From JAHFRG01 sp041495205 (GTDB taxonomy: Bacteria > Pseudomonadota > Gammaproteobacteria > Burkholderiales > JAHFRG01), in contig JBGQCF010000002.1 in NCBI GenBank assembly GCA_041495205.1, forward strand, positions 1 through 64,000: 64,000 nt of DNA, written 5' to 3'. The notes under the pieces are model-generated. The model saw nothing but the letters and a program-made list of their open reading frames with translations, searched no databases and was not told where the DNA came from. This document shows, one piece after another, positions 24,005 through 34,317 of the stretch. A program made the translations under genes and the position numbers. Position 1 is the stretch's first letter. The number at the start of each line of letters is the position of its first letter.

Positions 24005-25369
24005 CTAGATTCTCTTTGCGAGTTCGGCTGCTTTACCGATGTAATTCCAGGGTGTCATTTGCAGCAGCCGTTTTTTTTCGTTCGGCGGGATCGCCAGGCC
24101 ATTGATGAAACTGTGCAGTGTCTCGCGCGTGATGCCGTTTTTCCCCCGCGTAAGCTGTTTCAGTTGTTCGTAGGAATTGGCCACTCCGTAGCGGCGCATC
24201 ACCGTTTGTATGGGTTCCGCCAGCACTTCCCAATTCTGTTCCAAATCCTGCATCAGGCGTTGCGGATTGGCTTCAAGTTTGTGCAAGCCCTTGAGGCAGG
24301 AATCGCAGCCGAGCAGGGTATAGCCCAGCGCCACCCCGATATTGCGCAAAACCGTTGAGTCGCTGAGATCGCGCTGCCAGCGCGACACCGGCAGCTTGTC
24401 GCTCAAATGCCGCAACAGCGCATTGGCGAGCCCGAGATTGCCTTCGGAGTTTTCGAAATCAATCGGGTTCACCTTATGCGGCATGGTGGAGGAACCGACT
24501 TCCTTTTCATCGGCTCGTTGCTTGAAATAACCCAGAGCGATGTAGCCCCACATATCGCGGTCGAGGTCGAGCAGGATGTTGTTGGCTCCGGCAAACGCGT
24601 CGAACAGTTCCGCCATGTAATCGTGCGGCTCGATTTGGATGGTGTAGGGGTTGAATTCAAAGCCGAGGCTCTTGACAAAAGCTTGCGCGAATTTTTCCCA
24701 GTCGAAATCCGGATAGGCGGCGAGGTGCGCGTTGTAGTTTCCCACCGCGCCGTTGATTTTGCCAAGGAGCTTGACTGCGGCGATGCGCTGCTCGGCCCGG
24801 CGCAGGCGGTAGGCGACATTGGCAAGCTCTTTGCCCAAAGTGGTGGAGGAGGCGGGCTGGCCGTGTGTGTGGGCAAGCATGGGAGTCGCCGCATGTTGGT
24901 GCGCAAGCTCGGTGAGCGTGCTGATGATTTCTTTGAGCGCGGGCAGCATCACCTGTTGGCGCGCGCTTTTCAGCATCAGGGCGTAGGAGAGATTGTTGAT
25001 ATCTTCCGAAGTGCAGGCAAAATGAATGAATTCGGAAACCTTTGCGATTTCCGGGTTGCCCGAGAGATGCTCTCTCAGCCAGTATTCAATGGCTTTGATA
25101 TCATGATTGATGCGTGACTCGACGGTTTTTACCGCTTCCGCGTCGGCCTCGGTAAAGTTGGCCGCAAGCGCATCGAGTTGTTTCAGGGTGGCGCCGGAAA
25201 ACGGCGGGACTTCGGTAATCGCCTGCTCGCGGCTTAAGGCTTTCAGCCATTCGATTTCCACCTGGATGCGATGGCGGATCAGCGCATACTCGCTGAAATA
25301 CTTGCGCAAGGCTTCGACTTTATTATGGTAGCGCCCGTCGAGCGGGGAGAGCGCGGTCAAGGGTTTCAT
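24005..25369 (-). CDS. purB: Adenylosuccinate lyase
   Basis: It cleaves SAICAR and adenylosuccinate, two steps of AMP synthesis. The 454-residue protein belongs to the E. coli-type class: LTALSPLDGRYHNKVEALR at the N-terminus, VKTVESRINHDIKAIEYWLRE, the TSEDINNLSYALM segment, AHTHGQPASSTTLGKE with the catalytic His, and the mobile signature loop GSSTMPHKVNPIDFENSEGNLG containing the catalytic Ser. It is monocistronic and divergent from the glycosylase gene. Confidence 0.97.
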   Translation of the reverse strand: MKPLTALSPLDGRYHNKVEALRKYFSEYALIRHRIQVEIEWLKALSREQAITEVPPFSGATLKQLDALAANFTEADAEAVKTVESRINHDIKAIEYWLREHLSGNPEIAKVSEFIHFACTSEDINNLSYALMLKSARQQVMLPALKEIISTLTELAHQHAATPMLAHTHGQPASSTTLGKELANVAYRLRRAEQRIAAVKLLGKINGAVGNYNAHLAAYPDFDWEKFAQAFVKSLGFEFNPYTIQIEPHDYMAELFDAFAGANNILLDLDRDMWGYIALGYFKQRADEKEVGSSTMPHKVNPIDFENSEGNLGLANALLRHLSDKLPVSRWQRDLSDSTVLRNIGVALGYTLLGCDSCLKGLHKLEANPQRLMQDLEQNWEVLAEPIQTVMRRYGVANSYEQLKQLTRGKNGITRETLHSFINGLAIPPNEKKRLLQMTPWNYIGKAAELAKRI

Positions 25370-25412
25370 TTTGGGCCTTTACTCAACAAGCGTATTTTAT
25401 CACAGGTGAAAT

Positions 25413-26024
25413 GTGCGGACGCTTGAGCCAAATTCAAGGAGATTTGCCCGCTTGTTGCGGGAAGTCCGCGCATGCAGGGTGTGCGCAGCGCATCTGCCCA
25501 ATCCGCCCAAGCCGATACTGCTTGGCGCGGAGACCGCCACGCTGATGATCGTGGGGCAGGCGCCGGGGCGCAAAGTGCATGAAACCGGGATTCCCTGGAA
25601 CGATCCGTCGGGCGACCGCTTGCGCGAATGGCTTAAGCTTGAGCGCGTGCAATTCTACGATACTTGCCGCATTGCCATCATTCCCACCGGGTTTTGTTAT
25701 CCGGGCACAGGGGAAAATGGCGATCTGCCGCCGCGGCCCGAATGTGCGCCGCTGTGGCATCCCAGACTGCGCGCGGCGCTGCCGCGTATTGGGCTTACTC
25801 TGCTGGTTGGAAGTTACGCCCAGGTCTATTACCTCGGCGACAGGATGAAATCCTCGGTCACCGAAACCGTGCGCGCTTACCAGGAGTATCTGCCGGAATT
25901 TCTGCCGCTGCCGCACCCCAGCCCGCGCAACCGGGGCTGGCTCAAAAGCAATCCGTGGTTCGAGAAAAAAGTGATTCCGCAACTTCGCCTGCTGGTTTTA
26001 AGCGCACTCAAAAAAGCCAAGTAA
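25413..26024 (+). CDS. Uracil-DNA glycosylase family protein with a probable 4Fe-4S cluster
   Basis: A 203-residue member of the UDG superfamily. Motif 1 is GQAPGRKVHETGIPWNDPSGDRLREWL (about 48-74) and motif 2 is the HPSPRNRGW segment near residue 169. Cys21, Cys24, Cys95 and Cys111 have the CxxC...C-x15-C spacing of the iron-sulphur ligands in family 4/5 glycosylases. Motif 1 has Gln where family 4 has Glu, so activity on uracil is probable but not certain. It starts at GTG. It is divergent from purB and not obviously in an operon. Confidence 0.82.
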   Translation: MRTLEPNSRRFARLLREVRACRVCAAHLPNPPKPILLGAETATLMIVGQAPGRKVHETGIPWNDPSGDRLREWLKLERVQFYDTCRIAIIPTGFCYPGTGENGDLPPRPECAPLWHPRLRAALPRIGLTLLVGSYAQVYYLGDRMKSSVTETVRAYQEYLPEFLPLPHPSPRNRGWLKSNPWFEKKVIPQLRLLVLSALKKAK

Positions 26025-26098
26025 ATTCTGCAACCGCGCCACGTCCGGCGAGACGGGAATGTTATAATAAACGCACGATTACTTTTATCGGGAACCCC

Positions 26099-26710
26099 AT
26101 GAAATTGATTGGATCGCTGACCAGCCCGTATGTGCGCAAAGTGCGCGTGGCGCTGGCCGAGAAGCGCATTGATTATGAGATGCAAGTGGACCTTCCCTGG
26201 AATGAAGACAGCAAGGTGCCGGAATACAACCCGCTCGGCAAGGTGCCGGTATTGCTCATGGATGAGGGCACCAGCCTGTTTGATTCGCGGGTGATTGTTG
26301 AATACCTGGATACCGTTACTCCCTTGGGCCGGCTGATTCCCGAGGGCAATCGCGAACGCACCCTGGTCAAGCGCTGGGAGGCCTTGGCGGACGGCATTTC
26401 CGATGCGGCAGCCGCCATCGTTATCGAAACGAGACGTCCCGCGAAGCTGCAAAGCAAGGATTGGATTGCCCGTCAGCGCGGCAAGATTGACAGCGGGCTC
26501 AAGGCCGTCTCGCGCGAGCTCGGCGAAAAGAACTGGTGTTCGGGCGATGCCTATAATCTTTCCGACATCGCGGTAGGTTGTGCGCTGGGTTTTCTCGATT
26601 TGCGCTTGCCTGAAATCGATTGGCGCGCTTCCTCCCCCAATCTGGAAAAACTCTTTGCCAAACTCATGCAGCGGGCATCGTTTAAAGATACGGTGCCGCC
26701 TGTCGCGTAA
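26099..26710 (+). CDS. Glutathione S-transferase, YibF-like
   Basis: A 203-residue GST. The thioredoxin-fold N-terminal domain is MKLIGSLTSPYVRKVRVALAEK, with Ser9/Pro10 in the glutathione site, then YNPLGKVPVLLMDEGTSLFDSRVIVEYLD with the cis-Pro and the gamma-glutamyl-binding DS pair. The helical C-terminal domain includes LADGISDAAAAIVIETRRP and NLSDIAVGCALGFLD. Overall it resembles E. coli YibF. The physiological substrate is unknown. The frame is open far upstream into the glycosylase, but the ATG at 26099 gives the family-length protein. It is convergent with mnmA at 4 bp. Confidence 0.9.
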   Translation: MKLIGSLTSPYVRKVRVALAEKRIDYEMQVDLPWNEDSKVPEYNPLGKVPVLLMDEGTSLFDSRVIVEYLDTVTPLGRLIPEGNRERTLVKRWEALADGISDAAAAIVIETRRPAKLQSKDWIARQRGKIDSGLKAVSRELGEKNWCSGDAYNLSDIAVGCALGFLDLRLPEIDWRASSPNLEKLFAKLMQRASFKDTVPPVA

Positions 26711-26714
26711 GCGC

Positions 26715-27782
26715 TCAAGCCTCGATAATCCCGCCGCCAAGGCATACTTTGCTCTCGTAAATTACCACTGATTGCCCGGGGGTAACCGCCCATTGCGGCT
26801 CGGCGAACTCGATGCTGCAGCTGTGTTCGTCCACCTGCGTGATGCAGCACGCAGCGTCGGCCTGCCGGTAGCGGGTTTTCGCGCAGTACACCCAGTTGCA
26901 ATGCGGTGCCCGCGCGCTCACCCAGCTTAAACGGGTGCAGGTTAGTTTCTGACGGAATAGCGCAGGGTGATCGTGGCCCTGCACTACCATGAGTACATTG
27001 CGCGCCATGTCCTTGGCTGCGACATACCACGCTTCGCCCTTGCCCCCTATGCCCAAACCTTGGCGCTGACCTATGGTGTAGTACATGAGACCCATATGCT
27101 TGCCCACCACTTCGCCATCAGGAGCTTCCATCGTACCGGGGTCTTTCGGGAGATAGCGGTTCAGGAATTCGCGGAACGGTCGCTCGCCGATAAAACAAAT
27201 GCCGGTGCTGTCTTTCTTGTCGTGAATGGGCAGTCCCTGGCGTTTAGCGATTTCTCTGACTTCGCGCTTGTACAGCTTCCCGAGCGGGAAAAGCGTCTTC
27301 GAAAGCTGCGCCTGGTTCAGGCGGTACAGAAAATAGCTCTGATCTTTGGTGCCGTCTTCTGCCTTCAGCAACTGGAACATTCCATCCGCTTCCCGCACCT
27401 GGGCGTAATGCCCGGTGGCGATAGTGTCCGCGCCCAGTCGCAGCGCGTGGTCGAGAAACGCCTTGAATTTAATTTCGGCGTTGCACAGCACATCCGGATT
27501 CGGGGTGCGGCCGGCGCGGTATTCGTTGAGAAAATCGCTGAACACCCGCTCCTTGTACTCGGCGGAAAAATTGACCGTTTCGATGTCTATGCCGATACGG
27601 TCGGCAACCGCGACTGCATCGATCAAATCCTGCCTGGAAGAACAGTATTCGTCGGTATCGTCGTCTTCCCAGTTTTTCATGAAGAGACCGAGCACATCGA
27701 AACCCTGCTGCTTCAGCAGCAAGGCAGTGACCGATGAATCCACCCCGCCTGACATGCCGACGATGACGCGCTTTTTAACCAT
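26715..27782 (-). CDS. mnmA: tRNA 2-thiouridylase MnmA
   Basis: It thiolates U34 of Lys, Glu and Gln tRNAs using ATP and sulphur relayed by the TusE system. The 355-residue protein has the PP-loop GMSGGVDSSVTALLL (9-23), NPDVLCNAEIKF with the first catalytic Cys (near 104), DKKDSTGICFIGER with the second Cys (near 203), and a C-terminal beta-barrel. Its ATG overlaps the end of the upstream exported-protein gene by 8 bp, making a small run with the NUDIX gene. Confidence 0.97.
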   Translation of the reverse strand: MVKKRVIVGMSGGVDSSVTALLLKQQGFDVLGLFMKNWEDDDTDEYCSSRQDLIDAVAVADRIGIDIETVNFSAEYKERVFSDFLNEYRAGRTPNPDVLCNAEIKFKAFLDHALRLGADTIATGHYAQVREADGMFQLLKAEDGTKDQSYFLYRLNQAQLSKTLFPLGKLYKREVREIAKRQGLPIHDKKDSTGICFIGERPFREFLNRYLPKDPGTMEAPDGEVVGKHMGLMYYTIGQRQGLGIGGKGEAWYVAAKDMARNVLMVVQGHDHPALFRQKLTCTRLSWVSARAPHCNWVYCAKTRYRQADAACCITQVDEHSCSIEFAEPQWAVTPGQSVVIYESKVCLGGGIIEA

Positions 27783-28308
27783 TAGGTTTAGCGCCTTTCA
27801 ACCACTCATCGAGAGGGAAAATCACCGCGGGATGGCCGTTGGCGAAAAACCAGGAATCCACCGCGAATTCCTGATGAGTGCGAATTTCCGCAATGCGCGC
27901 CGCCCAGTGCGGCTTGGTGGCCCCGCGCACCACCCGGCTCTGCACGCGGTGGAGTTTGAGAAAGCCGCGCTTTTCAAGAACTCTCAGGTAAGCAGTGGTG
28001 TTGATTGAGTGATCCTCGGAATCCATGCGGCCATCAACACCGCCATCGTTATCCCTGCCTTTGTCGCGAAAAACCGGAGTTTGTCCTCCGGCATAGCGCG
28101 CGAGCATGCCCACCGCTTGGGCTATGGCCTCGCGTTCAGACGCCGCATCATATATGCCTTTGAACAGTACGACCACGTTTGCAAGCTGCTGCTCGCTGAA
28201 TGTCACGGCAGCATCCGCCGCGCAGCCATAGTTGTAGCAGATCTTTACTTCGTCGGCGCGCGCAGGCAGGCAAAAAGCAAGAAACAGAAAGAGAACGATT
28301 TTGTGCAT
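27775..28308 (-). CDS. Conserved exported protein of unknown function
   Basis: A 177-residue protein with a signal peptide (MHKIVLFLFLAFCLPARA) and a mature domain containing two close cysteines (ICYNYGCAADA), FSEQQLANVVVLF, and a conserved-looking DSEDHSINTTAYLRVLEKRG segment. The C-terminal half has VDSWFFANGHPAVIFPLDEWLKG. I do not recognise a named domain. The start is the ATG complement at 28306-28308, four bases from the NUDIX stop. Proteins of this description are common between NUDIX and mnmA genes in betaproteobacteria; function unknown. Confidence 0.75.
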   Translation of the reverse strand: MHKIVLFLFLAFCLPARADEVKICYNYGCAADAAVTFSEQQLANVVVLFKGIYDAASEREAIAQAVGMLARYAGGQTPVFRDKGRDNDGGVDGRMDSEDHSINTTAYLRVLEKRGFLKLHRVQSRVVRGATKPHWAARIAEIRTHQEFAVDSWFFANGHPAVIFPLDEWLKGAKPNG

Positions 28309-28312
28309 ACGC

Positions 28313-28759
28313 TCAATCGAAATGGATGAGGATTTCCAGCGGATAGCGCTTGCCTGCAAGATAATCCTGCACGCAGCGCAGCACCAGCGGGCTGCGGTGG
28401 CGGTGCGCTTGTTCGCGGATTTCCGCTTCGCTCATCCAGACTGCGCGGATAATCCCTTGGTCCAGTTTGCGCTGTCCATCGAAACTAGCTACGTGCCCTG
28501 TAAAGGCAAAGCGCAGGTAAGTGATTCGGTTGCCCGGATTGCGCCAGCGATAAACGCCGAGCAGAAACTCGGGCTGGAAATGATATGCGGTTTCTTCCAG
28601 GGTTTCACGCACCACGCCTTCAAGCAGGGTTTCATCAGCTTCCAGATGTCCCGCCGGCTGGTTTAATACCGCGCCTTCATCCGTGTGCTCCTCGACCAGC
28701 AAGAACTTGCCGTCCTGCTCCACCACCGCAGCTACCGTGATATTCGGTTTCCAGATCAT
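28313..28759 (-). CDS. nudJ: NudJ-like NUDIX hydrolase
   Basis: A 148-residue hydrolase that resembles E. coli NudJ (thiamin pyrophosphate/nucleotide phosphatase). The opening is MIWKPNITVAAVVEQDGKFLLVEE, then LNQPAGHLEADETLLEGVVRETLEETAY, which carries the NUDIX box (GHLEADETLLEGVVRETLEET) and its metal-binding Glu residues. The C-terminal LVLRCVQDYLAGKRYPLEIL also fits NudJ. I set the start at 28759 to match NudJ; an upstream ATG at 28807 would add 16 residues. It heads the nudJ-exported protein-mnmA run. Confidence 0.87.
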   Translation of the reverse strand: MIWKPNITVAAVVEQDGKFLLVEEHTDEGAVLNQPAGHLEADETLLEGVVRETLEETAYHFQPEFLLGVYRWRNPGNRITYLRFAFTGHVASFDGQRKLDQGIIRAVWMSEAEIREQAHRHRSPLVLRCVQDYLAGKRYPLEILIHFD

Positions 28760-28834
28760 GCCGTGTTTTTCGGGCTCAAAAAGGAATTTTATCTTTTTCG
28801 GGGGCAACCCAAAAGCCGACGCGAATCTGCGAAT

Positions 28835-28862
28835 AAAAAAGGCAGGGCATTTGCCCTGCCTT
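28835..28862 (-). terminator. Rho-independent terminator after the Lys-rich exported protein
   Basis: Read on the minus strand, the stem AAGGCAGGGCA/TGCCCTGCCTT with a short loop is followed by a T-run (the A-run at 28835-28840 on the plus strand). It lies 23 bp beyond the small gene's stop, separating it from nudJ. Confidence 0.85.
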
Positions 28863-28885
28863 CTAGTACCAGAATGGAATCCGGC

Positions 28886-29110
28886 TTAGGGTTTCTTTTC
28901 TTCCTTGTATTCTTCTTTTTTATGTTTTTTCTTGGTGACTTTCTTTTCCTTCTTCTTTTCAGCTTTCTTTTCGGTTTTCTTGTCCGTGTTGCCGGGCTGA
29001 GCAGCTTCGGTTTTGGTAGTGGCAGCCGGAGCGGCAGGCTCTGCAGCAACAGCGGAAAGGGTCACCGCAGCGAATATAGCGGCAACCAGGCTAGACAACA
29101 ATTTGCTCAT
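28886..29110 (-). CDS. Small exported Lys/Glu-rich protein
   Basis: A 74-residue product: signal peptide MSKLLSSLVAAIFAAVTLSA cut near AVAAEPA, an Ala/Pro/Thr linker (EPAAPAATTKTEAAQPGN), then a C-terminal 30 residues made almost wholly of Lys and Glu (KKTEKKAEKKKEKKVTKKK). The start has a good AAGGAAAT ribosome-binding site; an upstream ATG nine codons earlier has none. It has its own terminator. Low-complexity small exported proteins like this are common in betaproteobacteria; a role in the envelope or in binding anions is only a guess. Confidence 0.72.
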   Translation of the reverse strand: MSKLLSSLVAAIFAAVTLSAVAAEPAAPAATTKTEAAQPGNTDKKTEKKAEKKKEKKVTKKKHKKEEYKEEKKP

Positions 29111-29211
29111 GGTATTTCCTTTTAAAAAAATTATCAAATAGACACAAATGTGTCAATAATCATAACGCGCAAACTTGCAGGAGGTTGACAAAGCCGCTTA
29201 TTCCAGGCCGC

Positions 29212-30819
29212 TTAGTCAAGGTAGGCGTACCCCGGCAGGGTGAAAAACTCGACAAAATCGTTATTGGCGGTGATTTCATCGAAAATCCCTCCGGCTTCTT
29301 CGTAGCGCCCGACCTCGGAGTATTGTTTCTCCCCGAGCTCTTGCCGGATTTTCGCGAGTTCCTGCGGCAAAAGCTCGCGGCACAGTTCCTGGGTAACTTT
29401 GCGTCCGTCGTCCAGCACGCCTTTCGGACTCCTGATCCATTGCCAGATCTGCGAGCGTGCAATTTCAGCGGTGGCGGCGTCTTCCATGAGATTGTTGATC
29501 GGCACGCAGCCGACCCCGGCGAGCCACGAACCCAGGTATTGCAGGCCGACATTGATGTTCATGCGCAAGCCGAGTTCGGTGATCGGCTTTTCCGGGCCAA
29601 AGGCGAGGAGATCGGCAGCCTTAACCGCGACATCGTCGCGTTTCCTGTGAATCTGGTTGGGTGTCGGCATCACCGCGTCGAACGACGTCTTCGCCACAGT
29701 TACCAGCTTGGGATGCGCAACCCAGGTGCCGTCGTAACCATCGCCCGCTTCCCGGTCTTTGTCCGCGCGCACCTTTGCCAGCGCGGCCTCGTTTGCCGCG
29801 GCATCGTTCTTAATCGGAATTTGCGCCGCCATGCCGCCCATGGCGTGGGTGACGCGCTTGTGGCAGGTCTTGATCAGCAGCAGTGCGTACGCGCGCATAA
29901 ACGGGCTGGTCATGGTGACATGGCTGCGGTCCGCGAGAATGAAGTTCGGGTCGTTGCGGAATTTCTTGATGCAGCTGAAGATGTAATCCCAGCGTCCGGC
30001 ATTAAGTCCCGCCGAGTGCTCTCGCAGTTCGTAAAGAATTTCCTCCATCTCAAAGGCGGCAAGGATGGTTTCAATCAGCACCGTGGCCTTGATGCTGCCG
30101 CGAGGAATGCCCAGTTCGTCCTCCGCCAGGTTGAAAATGTCGTTCCACAGCCGCGCTTCCAGATGGCTTTCTATTTTCGGCAGGTAGAAGTACGCGCCGG
30201 TGTTGCGGGCCAGCAGTTGTTTGGCATTGTGAAAAAAGTAGAGCGCGAAATCGAAAATTGCGCCGGAAACCGGCTGGCCGTCGACCTGCACGTGCTTTTC
30301 CGGCAAGTGCCAACCGCGCGGCCTCACCATGAGAGTGGCGGTCCGGTTATCGAGTTTATATTGCTTGTCTTCGCTTGAGGCGTAACTGATGGTACGGCGT
30401 ACCGCGTCGCGCAGGTTGACCTGTCCCTGAATGATGTTCTCCCAAGTGGGGCTGCAGGAATCCTCGAAATCAGCCATGAACACATTGGCGCCGGAATTCA
30501 GCGCGTTGATAATCATCTTGCGCTCGACCGGTCCGGTGATCTCCACGCGGCGGTCCTGCAGGTCGCGCGGCGCTGGCGCGACGCTCCAGTCGCTTTCCCG
30601 GACATGCTTAGTCTGCAGCAGAAAATCCGGACGCTTGCCTGCATCGAATTCCGCCTGGCGGGCAACGCGCGCCTGCATCAGTTCACGGCGCCGGCCTTCA
30701 AATTTGCGTATCAATTTGGCCACAAAATCCAAGGCCTGCGGCGTGAGGATTTGTGCAAATTCGGGGGTGATTGTGCCGAGAACGGCAATGCCTTCCGCGT
30801 GGGCATGGAGGTGGCCCAT
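29212..30819 (-). CDS. aceB: Malate synthase A
   Basis: It condenses glyoxylate with acetyl-CoA to malate, the second step of the glyoxylate shunt. The 535-residue length and motifs match isoform A: ALDFVAKLIRKFEGRRRELM, ITGPVERKMIINALNSGANVFMADFEDSCSPTWEN, KIESHLEARLWNDIFN, GSIKATVLIETILAAFEMEEILYELREHSAGLNAGRWDYIFS, and the C-terminal catalytic Asp region VPINNLMEDAATAEIARSQ. It lies 118 bp downstream of aceA on the same strand, so the shunt is probably one transcription unit. Confidence 0.96.
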   Translation of the reverse strand: MGHLHAHAEGIAVLGTITPEFAQILTPQALDFVAKLIRKFEGRRRELMQARVARQAEFDAGKRPDFLLQTKHVRESDWSVAPAPRDLQDRRVEITGPVERKMIINALNSGANVFMADFEDSCSPTWENIIQGQVNLRDAVRRTISYASSEDKQYKLDNRTATLMVRPRGWHLPEKHVQVDGQPVSGAIFDFALYFFHNAKQLLARNTGAYFYLPKIESHLEARLWNDIFNLAEDELGIPRGSIKATVLIETILAAFEMEEILYELREHSAGLNAGRWDYIFSCIKKFRNDPNFILADRSHVTMTSPFMRAYALLLIKTCHKRVTHAMGGMAAQIPIKNDAAANEAALAKVRADKDREAGDGYDGTWVAHPKLVTVAKTSFDAVMPTPNQIHRKRDDVAVKAADLLAFGPEKPITELGLRMNINVGLQYLGSWLAGVGCVPINNLMEDAATAEIARSQIWQWIRSPKGVLDDGRKVTQELCRELLPQELAKIRQELGEKQYSEVGRYEEAGGIFDEITANNDFVEFFTLPGYAYLD

Positions 30820-30937
30820 CGATATTCTCCTTGTAGTTTTGAAAGCTTTTAACGCAGAAAATTTGCCATCAAAAACGCCGCACGGGAACCACCCGCAGGC
30901 TGCGCGGGCGGGGCTGCGACGTTTCTTGAGACGGACT

Positions 30938-32215
30938 TTAGCCGAACTGCGCTTCTTCGGTGGACCCGGTAAGCGCAGTCACCGACGACTCGCCGCTGTG
31001 GATTACCTGAGTAACCTGATCGAAGTATCCGGTGCCGACTTCGCGCTGATGCTTGACTGCGGTAAAGCCCTGCGCGGCCGCGGCGAATTCCTTCTGTTGC
31101 ATCTCAACGAACGCCGCCATGCCATGCTGCATATAGCCGTGCGCCAGTTCGAACATGCTGTAGTTGAGCGCATGGAAGCCTGCCAGGGTGATGAACTGGA
31201 ATTTGTAGCCCATAGCGCCGAGTTCACGCTGGAAGCGGGCGATGGTGGCATCGTCCAGGTTCTTCTTCCAGTTAAACGACGGCGAGCAGTTATAGGCCAG
31301 CAGCTTGTTCGGATACCGCTTGCGGATCGCTTCGGCGAATTTCTTGGCGAACTCCAGATCGGGAATGCCGGTTTCGCACCACAACAGGTCGGCATAAGGC
31401 GCATAGGCAAGGCCGCGGGAGACCGCTTGCTCCAGCCCGTTATTTACAACGTAGAAGCCCTCGGAAGTGCGTTCCCCGGTGATAAATGGCTTGTCATTCG
31501 CGTCAACATCGGAGGTAAGCAGGTTCGCCCCTTCTGCGTCGGTGCGCGCGAACAGTACGGTTGGCACACCCGACATATCGGCGGCCAATCGCGCCGCGAT
31601 CAGTTTCTGCACGGCTTCCTGAGTGGGCACCAGCACCTTGCCTCCCATGTGGCCGCATTTCTTGGCCGAGGCCAGCTGGTCTTCGTAGTGCACGCCCGCG
31701 GCGCCCGCTTCGATCATGGCTTTCATCAATTCAAACGCGTTAAGCACGCCGCCGAAACCCGCTTCGGCGTCGGCGACAATCGGCGCAAACCAATCGATGT
31801 CGTCCTTGCCTTCGGCGTGATGCAACTGGTCGGCGCGCATGAACGTATTATTGATATGCTTTACCACCGCGGGCACGCTGTCCGCGGGATAGAGGGATTG
31901 GTCGGGATACATCTGGCCCGCAAGGTTGGCATCCGCCGCTACCTGCCAGCCGGATAAATAGACGGCTTTCAGGCCGGCCTTTACCTGCTGCATGGCTTGA
32001 TTGCCGGTAAGCGCGCCGAGCGCGTTCACATAAGGCTGCTCGTTGACCAGTTTCCACAGCTTTTCCGCGCCGCGCTTGGCGAGCGTATGTTCGATGTGCA
32101 CGCTGCCACGCAAACGCTCCACATCTTCAGCTGTGTAGACGCGCTTGATGCCTTTCCAGCGCGGGTTTTCAGCCCATTCTTTTTTGATTCGTGCTATTTC
32201 CAGATCATTGCTCAT
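30938..32215 (-). CDS. aceA: Isocitrate lyase
   Basis: It splits isocitrate into glyoxylate and succinate. The 425-residue protein has the catalytic motif KKCGHMGGKVLVPTQE with nucleophile Cys (about residue 186), SGWQVAADANLAGQMYPDQSLYP, GVHYEDQL, FARTDAEGANLLTSDVDANDKPFI, and the lid segment YNCSPSFNWKKNLDD. It is the E. coli-like short form. An AGGGA site precedes the ATG. icd, the enzyme competing for isocitrate, is transcribed divergently from the other side of a 752-bp gap. Confidence 0.97.
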   Translation of the reverse strand: MSNDLEIARIKKEWAENPRWKGIKRVYTAEDVERLRGSVHIEHTLAKRGAEKLWKLVNEQPYVNALGALTGNQAMQQVKAGLKAVYLSGWQVAADANLAGQMYPDQSLYPADSVPAVVKHINNTFMRADQLHHAEGKDDIDWFAPIVADAEAGFGGVLNAFELMKAMIEAGAAGVHYEDQLASAKKCGHMGGKVLVPTQEAVQKLIAARLAADMSGVPTVLFARTDAEGANLLTSDVDANDKPFITGERTSEGFYVVNNGLEQAVSRGLAYAPYADLLWCETGIPDLEFAKKFAEAIRKRYPNKLLAYNCSPSFNWKKNLDDATIARFQRELGAMGYKFQFITLAGFHALNYSMFELAHGYMQHGMAAFVEMQQKEFAAAAQGFTAVKHQREVGTGYFDQVTQVIHSGESSVTALTGSTEEAQFG

Positions 32216-32967
32216 GTAGTTTTCCCTAACTATAAATTTTTAGACAGGCTGGGAAATTTAGTTGCGAACGGCGCGAACCCCAGCTCCCATCATGCCGGTA
32301 GCATGACCTGCCGTCCCGGTCGGGTAAGCGGGTCATAACGATAAACCGGTATGTTGAAATAAATTGCGCGCGGGCAAAACCCCGTCGACAATTCGTTTCA
32401 CGGGTAGCCAGAGATCGGGTCCGGCAAACCTGATGGGCTGTTGATGTGCTTAACATCGGCCCAAATTTACGCCGCCTGTGGCTTGGGCGAGCGTTTCGTG
32501 ATGTTGCGGGGAGTATAGCACGGTAATTTTGAAAATGTATAATCTTTGTATGCGTTGCACCAGTATTTAGTAATACATTATTAATTAGAATATTAAATTA
32601 TAATTTCGCAATCATGTGGGGTATTTAAGGTTGTGAATAAAGGCTTTATTGTGCAGAGCAAAAAACAGTATTTTTTGACCGGGCCGAGTGAGAAATCGAT
32701 CAAACACAATTTTAATTGAGTACCGCTTCACTCACGGCACGCCGGTCGGAATAAACATAATGCATGTTTTATTCTTCCGATATTGGGTCCCATGTCAGCA
32801 ACCGACCCGTGATAAAAATCCCGCTGCGCGGCGATCCCGGATATGCACGCGTGCCGACGCTAATGGGTAGAATGAAACCTCGCCAGGGCATTAAAAAATA
32901 ATGTATTATATAAGATATAAGACCTGAGCGGAATCTTACACTCTATTCTTTTCGACGAGGGCTCCAC
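32216..32967. other. Long aceA-icd divergent regulatory region
   Basis: 752 bp without a supportable gene. The aceA-proximal half is GC-rich; 32520-32680 and 32880-32920 are strongly AT-rich for this genome. TAATACATTATT occurs at 32571-32582 and its exact complement at 32897-32908. The 16-bp word ATACATTATTAATTAG at 32573-32588 recurs upstream of clpS (34722-34737). A bulged hairpin CGGAATAAACAT/ATGTTTTATTCTTCCG lies at 32747-32779. The icd promoter probably lies in 32890-32940. I recognise no specific regulator site. Confidence 0.5.
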
Positions 32968-34224
<1,257 letters not shown>

Positions 34225-34240
34225 AAACTGAGCGCCGGAA

Positions 34241-34270
34241 ATAAAAAAGCCCGCCAATCTGGCGGGCTTT
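34241..34270. terminator. Terminator between icd and the cold-shock gene
   Basis: The stem AAGCCCGCC-AATCT-GGCGGGCTT (34247-34269), with an A-run at 34243-34248 and a short T-run at 34268-34270. It can serve the minus-strand cold-shock gene well and icd less strongly. Confidence 0.8.
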
Positions 34271-34317
34271 GCATTTGCAAGGTGCCGCGGCGCAATCCTT
34301 GCCGAGGCACAAAATTT

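Noticed and set aside
30431..31957. A 508-codon plus-strand frame opposite aceB and aceA
   Set aside because: It spans the 3' end of aceA and the 5' end of aceB, both certain by motif. It has no recognisable family and is explained by strand-mirrored codon bias.
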